This document shows positions 23,882 through 31,932 of a stretch of DNA of 34,950 nucleotides, piece by piece; position 1 is the first letter of the stretch, and each line of letters begins with the position of its first letter. The DNA comes from Selenomonadaceae bacterium. GTDB lineage: Bacteria > Bacillota > Negativicutes > Selenomonadales > Selenomonadaceae. The position numbers and the translations under genes were made by a program. The stretch covers positions 1 to 34,950 of the forward strand of contig JAGBKP010000194.1 of NCBI GenBank assembly GCA_017635875.1, written 5' to 3'. Under the pieces are notes generated by a model. That model did not search any database. It was given only the letters and a program-made list of their open reading frames with translations, and had not been told where the DNA came from.

Positions 23882-25918
23882 TTAATCTTTAAAAAATAAA
23901 TCTCTCGTATATACTTTCTCTTTCACATCGTCTAAAATTTCATCATAGCGATTTGCTATAATCAGTTTGCTTTGTCTTTTAAAACTTTCAATATCGTTTA
24001 CGATTTTACTTCCGAAAAAAGTCGCTCCGTCTTTTAGCGTCGGCTCGTAAATAATCACCGTCGCGCCCTTCGCTTTTAAACGCTTTATAATGCCTTGCAC
24101 GCTTGAAGAGCGAAAATTATCGCTTCCCTTTTTCATAGACAAAAGATACGCGCCTATTACGATTTCCCCTTCCCTATCGTAAGAAAAAGCCTCGTTCATA
24201 TTGTACGCGCCGCTTTTTTTCAAAATTTCCGAAGCTATAAAATCCTTTCGCGTCGCGTTGCTGTTTACTATCGCTTGAATGAGATTTTCCGGCACTTCGC
24301 TGTAATTCGCCAAAAGTTGCTTTGTGTCTTTCGGGAGGCAATACCCGCCGTAACCGAAAGAAGGATTGTTGTAAAAGTTTCCTATACGCGGGTCGCAAGA
24401 TACGCCATTTATTATGTGAAGCGTATCAAGCCCTTTAGCCGCCGCGTAAGTATCGAGTTCGTTAAAAAACGATACTCTTAACGCCAAATAAGTGTTGGCA
24501 AAAAGTTTTACCGCTTCCGCCTCCGTCTCTCCCATAATCAGCGTTGGAATGTCATCGTCAAGAGCGGCGTTTTTAAGCATATTTGCAAATTTTTCCGCAT
24601 CGTCTATATATTTATTATCCGCCCCAATGATTATTCGTGAAGGGTGTAAGTTGTCGTAAAGAGCCTTTCCCTCCCTTAAAAATTCGGGGCTAAAAAGAAT
24701 ACGCGCGTCGCCGTATTTTTTATTCAAATTCGCGGTAAAACCTACCGGCACCGTGCTTTTTATAACCACAACAGCGTCTTTGTTGACTTTTAAAATATCG
24801 TCAACAATAGTTTCCACAATGGAGGTATCAAAAAAATTTTTCTGCGGGTCATAATTTGTAGGCGCGGCAACGATTATTATATTAGACTCGCTATACGCTT
24901 TATTGCCGTCCGTTGTAGCCTTCAAATTCAGGTTTTGGTTTTTTAAGTATTCCTCAATCTCTTTATCCTTAAAAGGAGCTTTACGATTATTTATTAAATC
25001 AACCCTGTCGCTGTTTACGTCAACGGCTGTTACATCGTGTTCAACCGCTAAAAGCGTCGCAAGGGAAAGCCCCACGTAGCCTAAACCCACTACAGTTATT
25101 TTTTCCATAATCACATCTCCTTTAATTGGTATCTCCTCATTCAAACATTTTTGCATACGTTGATATTTTTCTTCCGTTTCAGCGTTTAAAAACTTTATAT
25201 CGAACATCTTGTTAAAATATCCGTCCTCTATTACTTTTTTCTTTGAAGCCGCTATTTTTAGTCCGAAGAATAAAGCCTCATGAGCGAGCAAAAAATCGGC
25301 TAACGTCTTTCTTTTATTATAATCCGCCGTACTATGATTATAAAAAGCCGCCTCTATTTCGGGGCTTATATCGGTTTTTGCAATTTCAGCTTTATCCGCG
25401 CCGTACATCTCTTTATAGCCGGCCTTTGCAATAGCGCGGAAAATATCTATTTTATCCGCCTCTCTTATAATCTCGCAAAAAAGCTTTTCTCTTTCGGTTA
25501 AATTTTCAGGCAAAGATAAATCGCCGTGATGATAAATCGCTTTTCTCATAACGATTTTATCTTCGCGAGGCACTTCGTCGTAATTTATTATAATATCTTC
25601 AATCATCTTGCGGCGAAAAAGCAGTTTCGCGCCCATATGAGCGTGATTATACCTATCGGAATCCTTAAAAGTGCGAGTAATAATAGCTTGCCCAAAACGG
25701 GCGAAATCGTGCAAATATCCTATAATCCACGCAATCGCCGTATCATATTCGTTTAGCTTTAATTCTTTGGCAAGATACAGCGAATTTTTCGCAACTTCTC
25801 TGCTGTGGATAATTTTTCGCCTGCACATAACGCCAATATCTCCGGTTATCATATTGTAAAGCTCGAAATAATCCTCGCAATTTTTCCTTATTTCTTCTAT
25901 GTCAAAGATATTTTCCAT
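23882..25918 (-). CDS. HD-domain protein fused to UDP-glucose 6-dehydrogenase
   Basis: This is one frame of 678 residues. Residues 1-270 form an HD-superfamily metal-dependent phosphohydrolase domain with His38 (KIIHSREV), His70-Asp71 ([10 protein letters not shown]) and further His/Asp positions ([16 protein letters not shown]). Residues 271-678 are a complete UDP-glucose dehydrogenase with the NAD site [23 protein letters not shown], and the catalytic Cys in [15 protein letters not shown] (Cys257 of that part). It would oxidise UDP-glucose to UDP-glucuronate. The junction encodes an AAAGGAG site seven bases before ATG at 25108, so a separate 408-residue dehydrogenase is very likely also made, or the frames became joined by loss of a stop. 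The HD substrate is unknown. Confidence 0.85.
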   Translation of the reverse strand: MENIFDIEEIRKNCEDYFELYNMITGDIGVMCRRKIIHSREVAKNSLYLAKELKLNEYDTAIAWIIGYLHDFARFGQAIITRTFKDSDRYNHAHMGAKLLFRRKMIEDIIINYDEVPREDKIVMRKAIYHHGDLSLPENLTEREKLFCEIIREADKIDIFRAIAKAGYKEMYGADKAEIAKTDISPEIEAAFYNHSTADYNKRKTLADFLLAHEALFFGLKIAASKKKVIEDGYFNKMFDIKFLNAETEEKYQRMQKCLNEEIPIKGDVIMEKITVVGLGYVGLSLATLLAVEHDVTAVDVNSDRVDLINNRKAPFKDKEIEEYLKNQNLNLKATTDGNKAYSESNIIIVAAPTNYDPQKNFFDTSIVETIVDDILKVNKDAVVVIKSTVPVGFTANLNKKYGDARILFSPEFLREGKALYDNLHPSRIIIGADNKYIDDAEKFANMLKNAALDDDIPTLIMGETEAEAVKLFANTYLALRVSFFNELDTYAAAKGLDTLHIINGVSCDPRIGNFYNNPSFGYGGYCLPKDTKQLLANYSEVPENLIQAIVNSNATRKDFIASEILKKSGAYNMNEAFSYDREGEIVIGAYLLSMKKGSDNFRSSSVQGIIKRLKAKGATVIIYEPTLKDGATFFGSKIVNDIESFKRQSKLIIANRYDEILDDVKEKVYTRDLFFKD

Positions 25919-25938
25919 GAACGCTCCCTAATTTTAAT

Positions 25939-25963
25939 AATAAAAAAAGCTCCTTGCGGAGCT
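25939..25963 (-). terminator. Intrinsic terminator after the three-tRNA operon
   Basis: AGCTCC/GGAGCT (25948-25963) with a short GCAA loop on the minus strand is followed there by seven T. Confidence 0.85.
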
Positions 25964-25970
25964 GGATTTT

Positions 25971-26047
25971 TGGTGGCGGCACAGAGATTTGAACTCCGGA
26001 CACTACGGGTATGAACCGTATGCTCTAGCCAACTGAGCTATGCCGCC
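25971..26047 (-). tRNA. tRNA-Met (CAT), elongator
   Basis: The acceptor stem GGCGGCA/TGCCGCC, the D-arm TAGCTCAGTTGGCTAGAGC, the anticodon stem TACGG/CCGTA with loop TTCATAC, and the TTCAAAT T-loop are all present. CCA is encoded. The acceptor pairs fully, unlike the initiator, and the sequence resembles the Bacillus elongator tRNA-Met. A tRNA-Ile with modified CAT cannot be fully ruled out. Confidence 0.93.
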
Positions 26048-26054
26048 ATAAAGA

Positions 26055-26130
26055 TGGAGCTGATGACCGGGATTGAACCGGTGACCTTATCCTTACCAAG
26101 GATACGCTCTACCGACTGAGCTACATCAGC
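26055..26130 (-). tRNA. tRNA-Thr (GGT)
   Basis: The acceptor stem GCTGATG/CATCAGC, D-arm TAGCTCAGTCGGTAGAGC, anticodon stem TATCC/GGATA with loop TTGGTAA, T-loop GGTTCAATCC and an encoded CCA are visible. Confidence 0.95.
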
Positions 26131-26135
26131 AAAAT

Positions 26136-26211
<76 letters not shown>

Positions 26212-26238
26212 ATGAATTTTGTCTGTCAACGTTTACAA

Positions 26239-26267
26239 ATTATACAACATTAAATTTGTTTTGTAAA
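26239..26267 (-). promoter_or_regulatory. Promoter of the fMet-Thr-Met tRNA operon
   Basis: On the minus strand TTTACA (26262-26267), a 17-base spacer and a perfect TATAAT (26239-26244) lie about 28 bases before the initiator tRNA gene. Confidence 0.85.
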
Positions 26268-26280
26268 GCGTTTTTTTATT

Positions 26281-27072
26281 TTAATTCGCGCTTCCCGACA
26301 AAATAAGTCTTATGCTGACAAACAACATAGCGAGCGCGAGCACTGTTAAAATAGTTTTGGATTTTGTCTTTCTCGAAATTTTCGCGCCTATCTGCGCCCC
26401 TATCGCCGCGCCTGCGCTTATCGCTATCGCGGGTATCCAAACTATATGGCTTAAAAGAAAATGCGAAATTACTCCTCCAAGCGAAGAAATCATAAGTATA
26501 AAAGTTGAAGTTGCGGTTGCGATATGCACGGGGAAATTCAAGAGATAGACCATAAGCGGCACATGAATAATGCCGCCGCCCACTCCGAAAATGCTCGACA
26601 AAAAACCGACGCCCATACTTGCCGCTATGCCTACGGTTTTATTATACGAAAAATCGGGAGAAATCTCCAAAATGTCGTCGCGCTTTTTTTTCATAGCGTT
26701 TATAAAGATAACGGCCGCCATAGCGCCAATGAATAAACCGTAATAGAAATTTAACATTTCAAACGAAAATTTATCCACTATATAAGAGCCTAAAAATGCG
26801 CCGGGAAGCGTCGCCAGTGAAAACGGAATTGCCGCCGAAAAAAGTATGCGCTTTTGCCTGATATAGGCGATTGCGCCGGAGAGCGCGTTTATTAAGACGA
26901 CAAAAAGAGAAGTCCCCGTAATTTCTGCGGCTGTTTTAAAATACGGAAAAACTCCTCCGTCAGATAAAAAGAAAATAAACACGGGAACGCAGATTAAACC
27001 GCCGCCTATTCCCACAAGAGAGCCAAACACTCCTACTCCAACGCCTAAGAGCAAAAAAAGAATAATTTCCAC
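26281..27072 (-). CDS. TauE/SafE family permease (sulfite exporter-like)
   Basis: The 263-residue integral membrane protein has about eight hydrophobic segments in two halves. Each half carries the glycine-rich family motif: GSLVGIGGGLICVPVF near residue 18 and SSIFGVGGGIIHVPLMVYL near 160. The family moves sulfur-containing or other organic anions across the inner membrane. The substrate of this member cannot be told from sequence or neighbours. The start is GTG at 27072, with only a weak AAAGAAG site upstream. It is flanked by tRNA transcription units on both sides and appears to be a single gene. Confidence 0.88.
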   Translation of the reverse strand: MEIILFLLLGVGVGVFGSLVGIGGGLICVPVFIFFLSDGGVFPYFKTAAEITGTSLFVVLINALSGAIAYIRQKRILFSAAIPFSLATLPGAFLGSYIVDKFSFEMLNFYYGLFIGAMAAVIFINAMKKKRDDILEISPDFSYNKTVGIAASMGVGFLSSIFGVGGGIIHVPLMVYLLNFPVHIATATSTFILMISSLGGVISHFLLSHIVWIPAIAISAGAAIGAQIGAKISRKTKSKTILTVLALAMLFVSIRLILSGSAN

Positions 27073-27089
27073 GGTATCACTTCTTTACG

Positions 27090-27118
27090 CAAAAAATTAA
27101 CCCCGCAAGATGCGGGGA
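27090..27118 (-). terminator. Intrinsic terminator after tRNA-Ser
   Basis: CCCCGCA/TGCGGGG (27101-27117) with a three-base loop is followed on the minus strand by TTAATTTTTT. Confidence 0.85.
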
Positions 27119-27131
27119 TATTTTCATATTA

Positions 27132-27218
27132 TGGCGGAGGGGGTGGGATTCGAACCCACGGTGCTGACGCATCACCGGTTTTCAAGACCGGCTCCTTAAA
27201 CCGCTCGGACACCCCTCC
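27132..27218 (-). tRNA. tRNA-Ser (TGA)
   Basis: The 87-base gene has the acceptor stem GGAGGGG/CCCCTCC, discriminator G, anticodon stem CCGGT/ACCGG with loop CTTGAAA, a long variable arm typical of Ser, T-loop GGTTCGAATCC and encoded CCA. Confidence 0.96.
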
Positions 27219-27234
27219 GAAAATCACAGAGCCC

Positions 27235-27263
27235 ATTTTAAGCGGTTTTTTTTATTTTGTCAA
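27235..27263 (-). promoter_or_regulatory. Promoter of tRNA-Ser
   Basis: On the minus strand a perfect TTGACA (27258-27263), a 17-base spacer and TAAAAT (27235-27240) lie about 17 bases before the tRNA gene. Confidence 0.85.
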
Positions 27264-27270
27264 GATTTAT

Positions 27271-27795
27271 TCACATATTTAAATTCAAATCCTGCGCGCG
27301 ATGTTTAACGGCAAAAGGCGGCACAAAGAACGCCGTCGCAAGATTTTTCGTAACCGCCACAAGGTTTGGGATGCCTTTTAAGGCTTTATGAAATTTCTCG
27401 ACAAAGAGTTCCTCGTTCATAAGTATGGCGCAAGCAAGGCGCATAGCGTCCGAATGAACGTCTATATCCATACTGTTTAAATAACTTTCGTGAATCCCGT
27501 CAACATCTTTAAAAAGAAGATAAAACGCCACTTGATACACAGTTGCAAATCGCTGCTCTTTTGCGTCTTTGCTGGCGTTTACCGCAATACTTTCAAGGCT
27601 GGTGTCAAATTCGCCGTCGCGATTTGTTATCTTTAATCTTGAATAAACGCTCGGCGCAAGATTTAGCGCGGGCGCAACCCTAAGCCCCGCCGCCGCCACG
27701 ATTTTTGTGACTGAAGGCTTGTAGCACGGCTCTATATCGGCTTTTAACAAAATCTCTTCCGCTAAATTTTGTATCTCGATATGTGAAAGCTCCAT
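27271..27795 (-). CDS. ImmA/IrrE-like protein lacking the metalloprotease motif
   Basis: The 174 residues follow the layout of the ImmA/IrrE (COG2856) family. An N-terminal helix and beta region is followed by ESIAVNASKDAKEQRFATVYQVAFYLLF, where the family has a strand, then QRF, then the zinc motif HExxH. Then come SDAMRLACAILMNEELF (family: an E/A-rich helix ending in LLMP) and a C-terminal LATAFFVPPFAVKHRAQDLNL resembling the closing recognition helix. At the zinc positions it has Tyr87-Gln88 and Phe91 in place of His-Glu and His, so it should not be a protease. No phage or repressor gene is next to it. It may be a binding-only sensor. The family call is by eye. Confidence 0.55.
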   Translation of the reverse strand: MELSHIEIQNLAEEILLKADIEPCYKPSVTKIVAAAGLRVAPALNLAPSVYSRLKITNRDGEFDTSLESIAVNASKDAKEQRFATVYQVAFYLLFKDVDGIHESYLNSMDIDVHSDAMRLACAILMNEELFVEKFHKALKGIPNLVAVTKNLATAFFVPPFAVKHRAQDLNLNM

Positions 27796-27886
27796 TTACG
27801 CATCCTACTTTCTGAAAATGATATCTACTGACGAATATATTCAACGAAAAAAAATTTTTTCCTGCTTTTGTTATAAATTATGTTGT

Positions 27887-28675
27887 TTATTTTCCAAAAA
27901 TCGGTTTTTTCGCGACGATAACGCTTTCGCCGCCCGCAGTCTTTACTATTTCAGAATCCACGCCGAAAACTTTTAAAATTGTTTCTTTTGTAAGAATTTC
28001 AGCAGGTTTTCCCGTTTTATAAATTTCGCCGCTCTTTATAATCACCGCGCTGTCCGCGTATCTTATCGCGTGGTTTAAATCGTGCAGCACCATTATTACC
28101 GTTATATTGTTTTTAAAGTTAAGTTCCTTTACTATTTCCATAACCTCAAGCTGATGCGAAATATCAAGATAAGTGGTAGGTTCGTCCAAAAGCAAAAGCG
28201 CGGGCGTCCCCGAAAGCGTCATGGCAAGATTTGCCCTTTGCCGCTCTCCGCCCGATAAATCCTTTAATCTGCGGTTTCTTAAATGAAATACTTTAGCAGA
28301 ATGCAGCGCAAATTCCACGGCTTTTTTCGCCGTTTTTTCGTCTTCGCCGCCAAAAAAACTTCTGTAGGGATGCCTGCCGTAAAAAGCTAATTCTTCGACC
28401 GTAAGATCCTTTGGAGCCTCTAAATGTTGAGGCAAAAATCCGACTTTTTGCGCGAAAATCTTTCGTTTTATATCTTTTATATCCGTGTTGTCAAGAAAAA
28501 TATCGCCTTTATAGTCGATTAAATTTGCTATTCCCCGGAGTAAAGTGCTTTTCCCCGCGCCGTTCGGGCCTAAAATCGCCGTAATCCTGCCCGTTTCAAA
28601 TTTAACGGAAATATCCGTTAAAATAGGCTTTTTGCCCGCATAATACGAAATATGTTTTGCCTCGACATTCATCAA
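27887..28675 (-). CDS. ABC transporter ATP-binding protein (FepC/BtuD type)
   Basis: The 262-residue ATPase has Walker A GPNGAGKSTLLRG, Q-loop FLPQHLEAP, signature LSGGERQRANLAM, Walker B ALLLLDEPTTYLD and H-loop VLHDLNHAIRYAD. It drives a binding-protein-dependent importer for iron-siderophore, heme or cobalamin-type substrates. Its ATG overlaps the stop of the permease gene by four bases, and it is the last gene of the importer set (binding protein, permease, ATPase). Confidence 0.95.
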   Translation of the reverse strand: MMNVEAKHISYYAGKKPILTDISVKFETGRITAILGPNGAGKSTLLRGIANLIDYKGDIFLDNTDIKDIKRKIFAQKVGFLPQHLEAPKDLTVEELAFYGRHPYRSFFGGEDEKTAKKAVEFALHSAKVFHLRNRRLKDLSGGERQRANLAMTLSGTPALLLLDEPTTYLDISHQLEVMEIVKELNFKNNITVIMVLHDLNHAIRYADSAVIIKSGEIYKTGKPAEILTKETILKVFGVDSEIVKTAGGESVIVAKKPIFGK

Positions 28676-29640
28676 ACTTCCCTCCGAAGCAAATATAAAA
28701 AGAATGGCGCGCCCAAAATAGCCGTCAATATGCCGACGGGAAGTTCGGTAGGAGAAAAAGCGACTCTTGCGACGGTGTCCGCTATGGTAAGCGTCGCCGC
28801 GCCAAGTAGCGCGGAAGCGGGAATAAGTTTTTTAAAATCGCTTCCTATAAGGAGCCTTGCCGCGTGAGGCACTATTAAGCCGATAAAGCCCAAAAGCCCC
28901 GCGACCGATACCGCGCTCGCGGCAAGCAGAGCCGCCGTCGCCGTTAAAAAAAGGCGCGACTTTTCAACGCTTACTCCCAAAGATTTCGCTGATTCGTCGC
29001 CAAGTTGCAAAATATTTAAAGTCCTCGCGCCGAGTATCGCAAAAAAAATGCCAAGCGCGGCGTAAGGCAAAATAATTTCAACATGAGGCCAACTTCTTGC
29101 GGATAAACCTCCCACCATAAAGAGCAGCGCGCTTTGCGCTCGGTCGCTGTAAAATATAAGCATAGCGGAAATGCCCGCGCCCAAAAAAGCGGAAACCGCG
29201 ACGCCGGCGAGTATCATACGCACGGGACGAATACCGCCTTTATACGCCAAAATATAGATTAAAACCGCGGCTCCCATCGCGCCGATAAACGCTATCGGCG
29301 TAACAAAATTTATCGCTTCCGGATAAGAGAGCAAGACAAAAATCCCACACAACCCCGCGCCCGAAGATATTCCGATAATATGCGGATCTGCGAGGGGATT
29401 TTTCATAATTCCCTGCAAAACTCCCCCCGACACCGCAAGCGACATTCCCACAAGAGCGGCGACAATGGTTCTCGGCAAGCGGATATTTAAAAGTATCTGT
29501 TCCTTTGTCCCCACTTCGCCGTAATAAAGATTTATTACGTTGTTAAAAGTAATTTCGGCGGAACCGAGCAAGATACTGATAAAAAAGCCGCCTACCGCTA
29601 AAATAACGAAACCGATAAAATATAAAAAATCCTTTTTCAC
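28672..29640 (-). CDS. FecCD/BtuC-type ABC transporter permease
   Basis: The 322-residue protein has about nine to ten hydrophobic segments and the FecCD signatures NIRLPRTIVAALVGMSLAVSGGVLQGIMKNPLADP and LGFIGLIVPHAARLLIGSDF. It would form the homodimeric channel of the importer together with the neighbouring ATPase and lipoprotein. The start lies nine bases after the binding-protein stop. Confidence 0.95.
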   Translation of the reverse strand: MKKDFLYFIGFVILAVGGFFISILLGSAEITFNNVINLYYGEVGTKEQILLNIRLPRTIVAALVGMSLAVSGGVLQGIMKNPLADPHIIGISSGAGLCGIFVLLSYPEAINFVTPIAFIGAMGAAVLIYILAYKGGIRPVRMILAGVAVSAFLGAGISAMLIFYSDRAQSALLFMVGGLSARSWPHVEIILPYAALGIFFAILGARTLNILQLGDESAKSLGVSVEKSRLFLTATAALLAASAVSVAGLLGFIGLIVPHAARLLIGSDFKKLIPASALLGAATLTIADTVARVAFSPTELPVGILTAILGAPFFLYLLRREV

Positions 29641-29649
29641 ACAGCGCCC

Positions 29650-30573
29650 CTATTTAATATGCTCCGCCATCTCTTCAACCGCTTTTGGGTAATGTATACC
29701 GGGGCTGAACAAAAAATGCTCTTGGCTTAAAAAATATACTTTTTTGTTTTTCACCGCGTCTACCGCGCCCCACGCCGGATTTTCCTCCATAGACTTAAGC
29801 ATAGCGGATTCGATTTCCTTTTCTTTTCCCATAGTGGTGACAAAGATAATATCGGGATTTTTTTCCGCTAATGTTTCAAGGCTGTACGGCGCGGCAGACG
29901 GATTGTTCGGAAGAGCTTTCATATCGTCCGCTATGTTTTGAAGACCTAACATTTCCGCGATATTTCCCGCTATGCTCGTTTTCGTTTCAAGCGTTACGTT
30001 TTGGCTTGTGCCGTGAAGTATGGCGATTTTCGGTTTACCTTGAGGCAGTTTTGTTTTTACGCTTTCGATTTCTTTATCCATAGTTGCAATTATTTCTTCC
30101 GCTTTTTTTTCGTTTTCCGTAAGTTTTGCGAATAGCGAAAGAGTTCGTTTTACTTCTTCGTAAGTTTTCATCTCGACAATAATAGTTTTTATCCCGCTTG
30201 CTTCAAGGGTTTCTATCAGTCTTTCGTTTTTGCCCTTGTTTATAACGACCAAATCCGGCTCTAATGACAAGAGTTCTTCCGCGTCCACTTGGTACACTTT
30301 TCCTATGACTTTAGCTTTTTTTGCGGCGTCCGGTATCTTCATCTTTGAATCGGGTCTGCCGATTATCTCGCCTCCCACGGCGTAGAGCGGCTCTATAAAC
30401 GACGCGGAAGTTACGATTATTTTTTGCGGCTTTTTGTCAAACGCTATTTCTCGCCCGTTATCGTCCGTTATTACGATATTTTCCGCCTTTTCCGCGCTCT
30501 TTTTCTCGGAGCCGCAAGCGGAAACCGCGCATAAAAAAACTACGGAAAGAAATACGGACAAAATCTTTTTCAT
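29650..30573 (-). CDS. ABC transporter substrate-binding lipoprotein (FepB/BtuF type)
   Basis: The 307-residue protein has a lipoprotein signal peptide ending in AVSAC with the lipidated Cys at residue 20. It is followed by the periplasmic-binding-protein type III pattern: IVVTSASFIEPLYAVGGEIIG, LLSLEPDLVVINKG, LETLAEKNPDIIFVT and VKNKKVYFLSQ. It would capture a chelated metal or corrinoid and deliver it to the permease. The neighbouring cobI makes a corrinoid-related substrate plausible but not proven. It starts one base after the cobI stop. Confidence 0.92.
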   Translation of the reverse strand: MKKILSVFLSVVFLCAVSACGSEKKSAEKAENIVITDDNGREIAFDKKPQKIIVTSASFIEPLYAVGGEIIGRPDSKMKIPDAAKKAKVIGKVYQVDAEELLSLEPDLVVINKGKNERLIETLEASGIKTIIVEMKTYEEVKRTLSLFAKLTENEKKAEEIIATMDKEIESVKTKLPQGKPKIAILHGTSQNVTLETKTSIAGNIAEMLGLQNIADDMKALPNNPSAAPYSLETLAEKNPDIIFVTTMGKEKEIESAMLKSMEENPAWGAVDAVKNKKVYFLSQEHFLFSPGIHYPKAVEEMAEHIK

Positions 30574-30574
30574 T

Positions 30575-31270
30575 TCACTTTCTCCTTGTAAGTATCGTTG
30601 AAAGATAATTTAACTTTACGTCGTTTACGGATTTTATATCTATTTCCCGCTCGTTTTCAAGCCCCAAGCGGCTCACCATAAGCGCGTTTTCCTCCATACC
30701 GCTCTCTTTTAAAAGTTCCCGCACTTCTTCAAAATTGTGGTAAACCTTCATAAGCACCGCGCTCTTCGACGCTTTGAGGGCGTTTTTTATATTCTCTTTA
30801 TTTGCCGTCGCGGGAATAACGGAAAGTATATCGTCCCCTTCCACTATGGGGCGGTTATATTTTGACGCTATCGCAACATAAGCCGGAATTCCGGGGATTG
30901 TTTCAATATTTATCCCGTCTTTTTTAAGCAAACGCAAAACGTAGATATAAGTGCTGTAAAACATCGGGTCGCCAAGGGTTAAGAAAGCGACGTTTTTGCC
31001 CTCGCTTAAAAAGCCGACTATTTCGTTTTTATTCGCCTCCCAAGCGGAAGAATCATTTTGAAAATCCTTCACCATCGGAAACACTTGATAACATATTTGA
31101 ACGTCTGCCTTTAAGTATGGGCGCGCGATATTAAGGGCTACGCTGCCCTCTTTTTTTTCAGTTTTCGGGGCGATAACCACATCGATTTTTTGCAAAATTT
31201 TAGTCGCCTTCACGGTTAAAAGTTCGGAATCTCCGGGGCCTACCCCTATTCCGTAAAAAACTCCTGCCAT
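30575..31270 (-). CDS. cobI: Precorrin-2 / cobalt-factor II C20-methyltransferase
   Basis: This SAM-dependent methyltransferase of the corrin ring has 231 residues from the chosen start. The N-terminal MAGVFYGIGVGPGDSELLTVKA, FLTLGDPMFYSTYIYVLRLL and ETIPGIPAYVAIAS are the standard tetrapyrrole methylase motifs, and the first two fit CobI/CbiL. I use ATG at 31270, with GAGGA eight bases upstream, overlapping the radical SAM gene end. An upstream ATG (31285) lies inside that gene. No other cobalamin genes and no cobalamin riboswitch are visible here, so the rest of the pathway must be elsewhere or absent. The gene sits in one transcript with an importer. Confidence 0.9.
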   Translation of the reverse strand: MAGVFYGIGVGPGDSELLTVKATKILQKIDVVIAPKTEKKEGSVALNIARPYLKADVQICYQVFPMVKDFQNDSSAWEANKNEIVGFLSEGKNVAFLTLGDPMFYSTYIYVLRLLKKDGINIETIPGIPAYVAIASKYNRPIVEGDDILSVIPATANKENIKNALKASKSAVLMKVYHNFEEVRELLKESGMEENALMVSRLGLENEREIDIKSVNDVKLNYLSTILTRRK

Positions 31271-31271
31271 A

Positions 31272-31931
31272 TCATTTATCCTCATATACTCTGACGCGAA
31301 GATTTAAGCCGCGAGATGCGCAAAGCTCCCTGCATTTTTCGATTTCCTCCGCGTCCTCCACTTTTTCAACCACAGTTAAAACAACATTCGGAACGTATTT
31401 TTTTGCGTGTTCGGCGAAAGTAAGCATAGCGTCAAAGGATTTTTCACCGTATTTCGCGTTTGTGAGTTCATAATACCGCTTGGCGTTTGACGCGTTTAAG
31501 CTGATAGATACGGTGTCCAAAATATTTTCAAAGTCTTTTGCGATTTCTCTTTCGTGTTCAAGTTCCCCAAGACCGTTGGTATTTAAGCGCGTCGGCATAT
31601 CTTTATGCGTTTCTTTTACGTATTTTAAAAGTTCGGTCAACGCGTCAAGCCGTAAAGTCGGCTCACCAAAACCGCAGAAAACGATTTCGGACACTTTATC
31701 CCACGGAAGATTATCCAGTTCTGCTTTTACTTCTTCAACCGTAGGTTCTTTATCGAGCCATAAACTTGCGTCCTTTGCCATATCCTTCTTTGAACGCAGG
31801 CAAAAAGTACAGGCGCAGTTGCAACGATTGGTAAGGTTTACGTAAATTCCCCGCTTTTTATCCGGGATTTCACGAAAACTTTTTTCGACGGGCGTATATT
31901 TCCCGCCAGTGTGTACAGCATAAACTATCAT
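31272..31931 (-). CDS. Radical SAM protein (TatD-linked type)
   Basis: The 219-residue protein has the radical SAM cysteine motif CxxxCxxC at Cys37, Cys41 and Cys44 (NRCNCACTFCLR). It also has the glycine/Glu motif FCGFGEPTLR, RLNTNGLGEL and ISLNASNAKRYYELT. It resembles the short radical SAM proteins that are linked to TatD nuclease genes in many Bacillota; no tatD gene is visible here. The reaction is unknown. It overlaps or abuts both neighbours (a glycosyltransferase upstream, cobI downstream), so all are co-transcribed. Confidence 0.85.
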   Translation of the reverse strand: MIVYAVHTGGKYTPVEKSFREIPDKKRGIYVNLTNRCNCACTFCLRSKKDMAKDASLWLDKEPTVEEVKAELDNLPWDKVSEIVFCGFGEPTLRLDALTELLKYVKETHKDMPTRLNTNGLGELEHEREIAKDFENILDTVSISLNASNAKRYYELTNAKYGEKSFDAMLTFAEHAKKYVPNVVLTVVEKVEDAEEIEKCRELCASRGLNLRVRVYEDK

Positions 31932-31932
31932 A

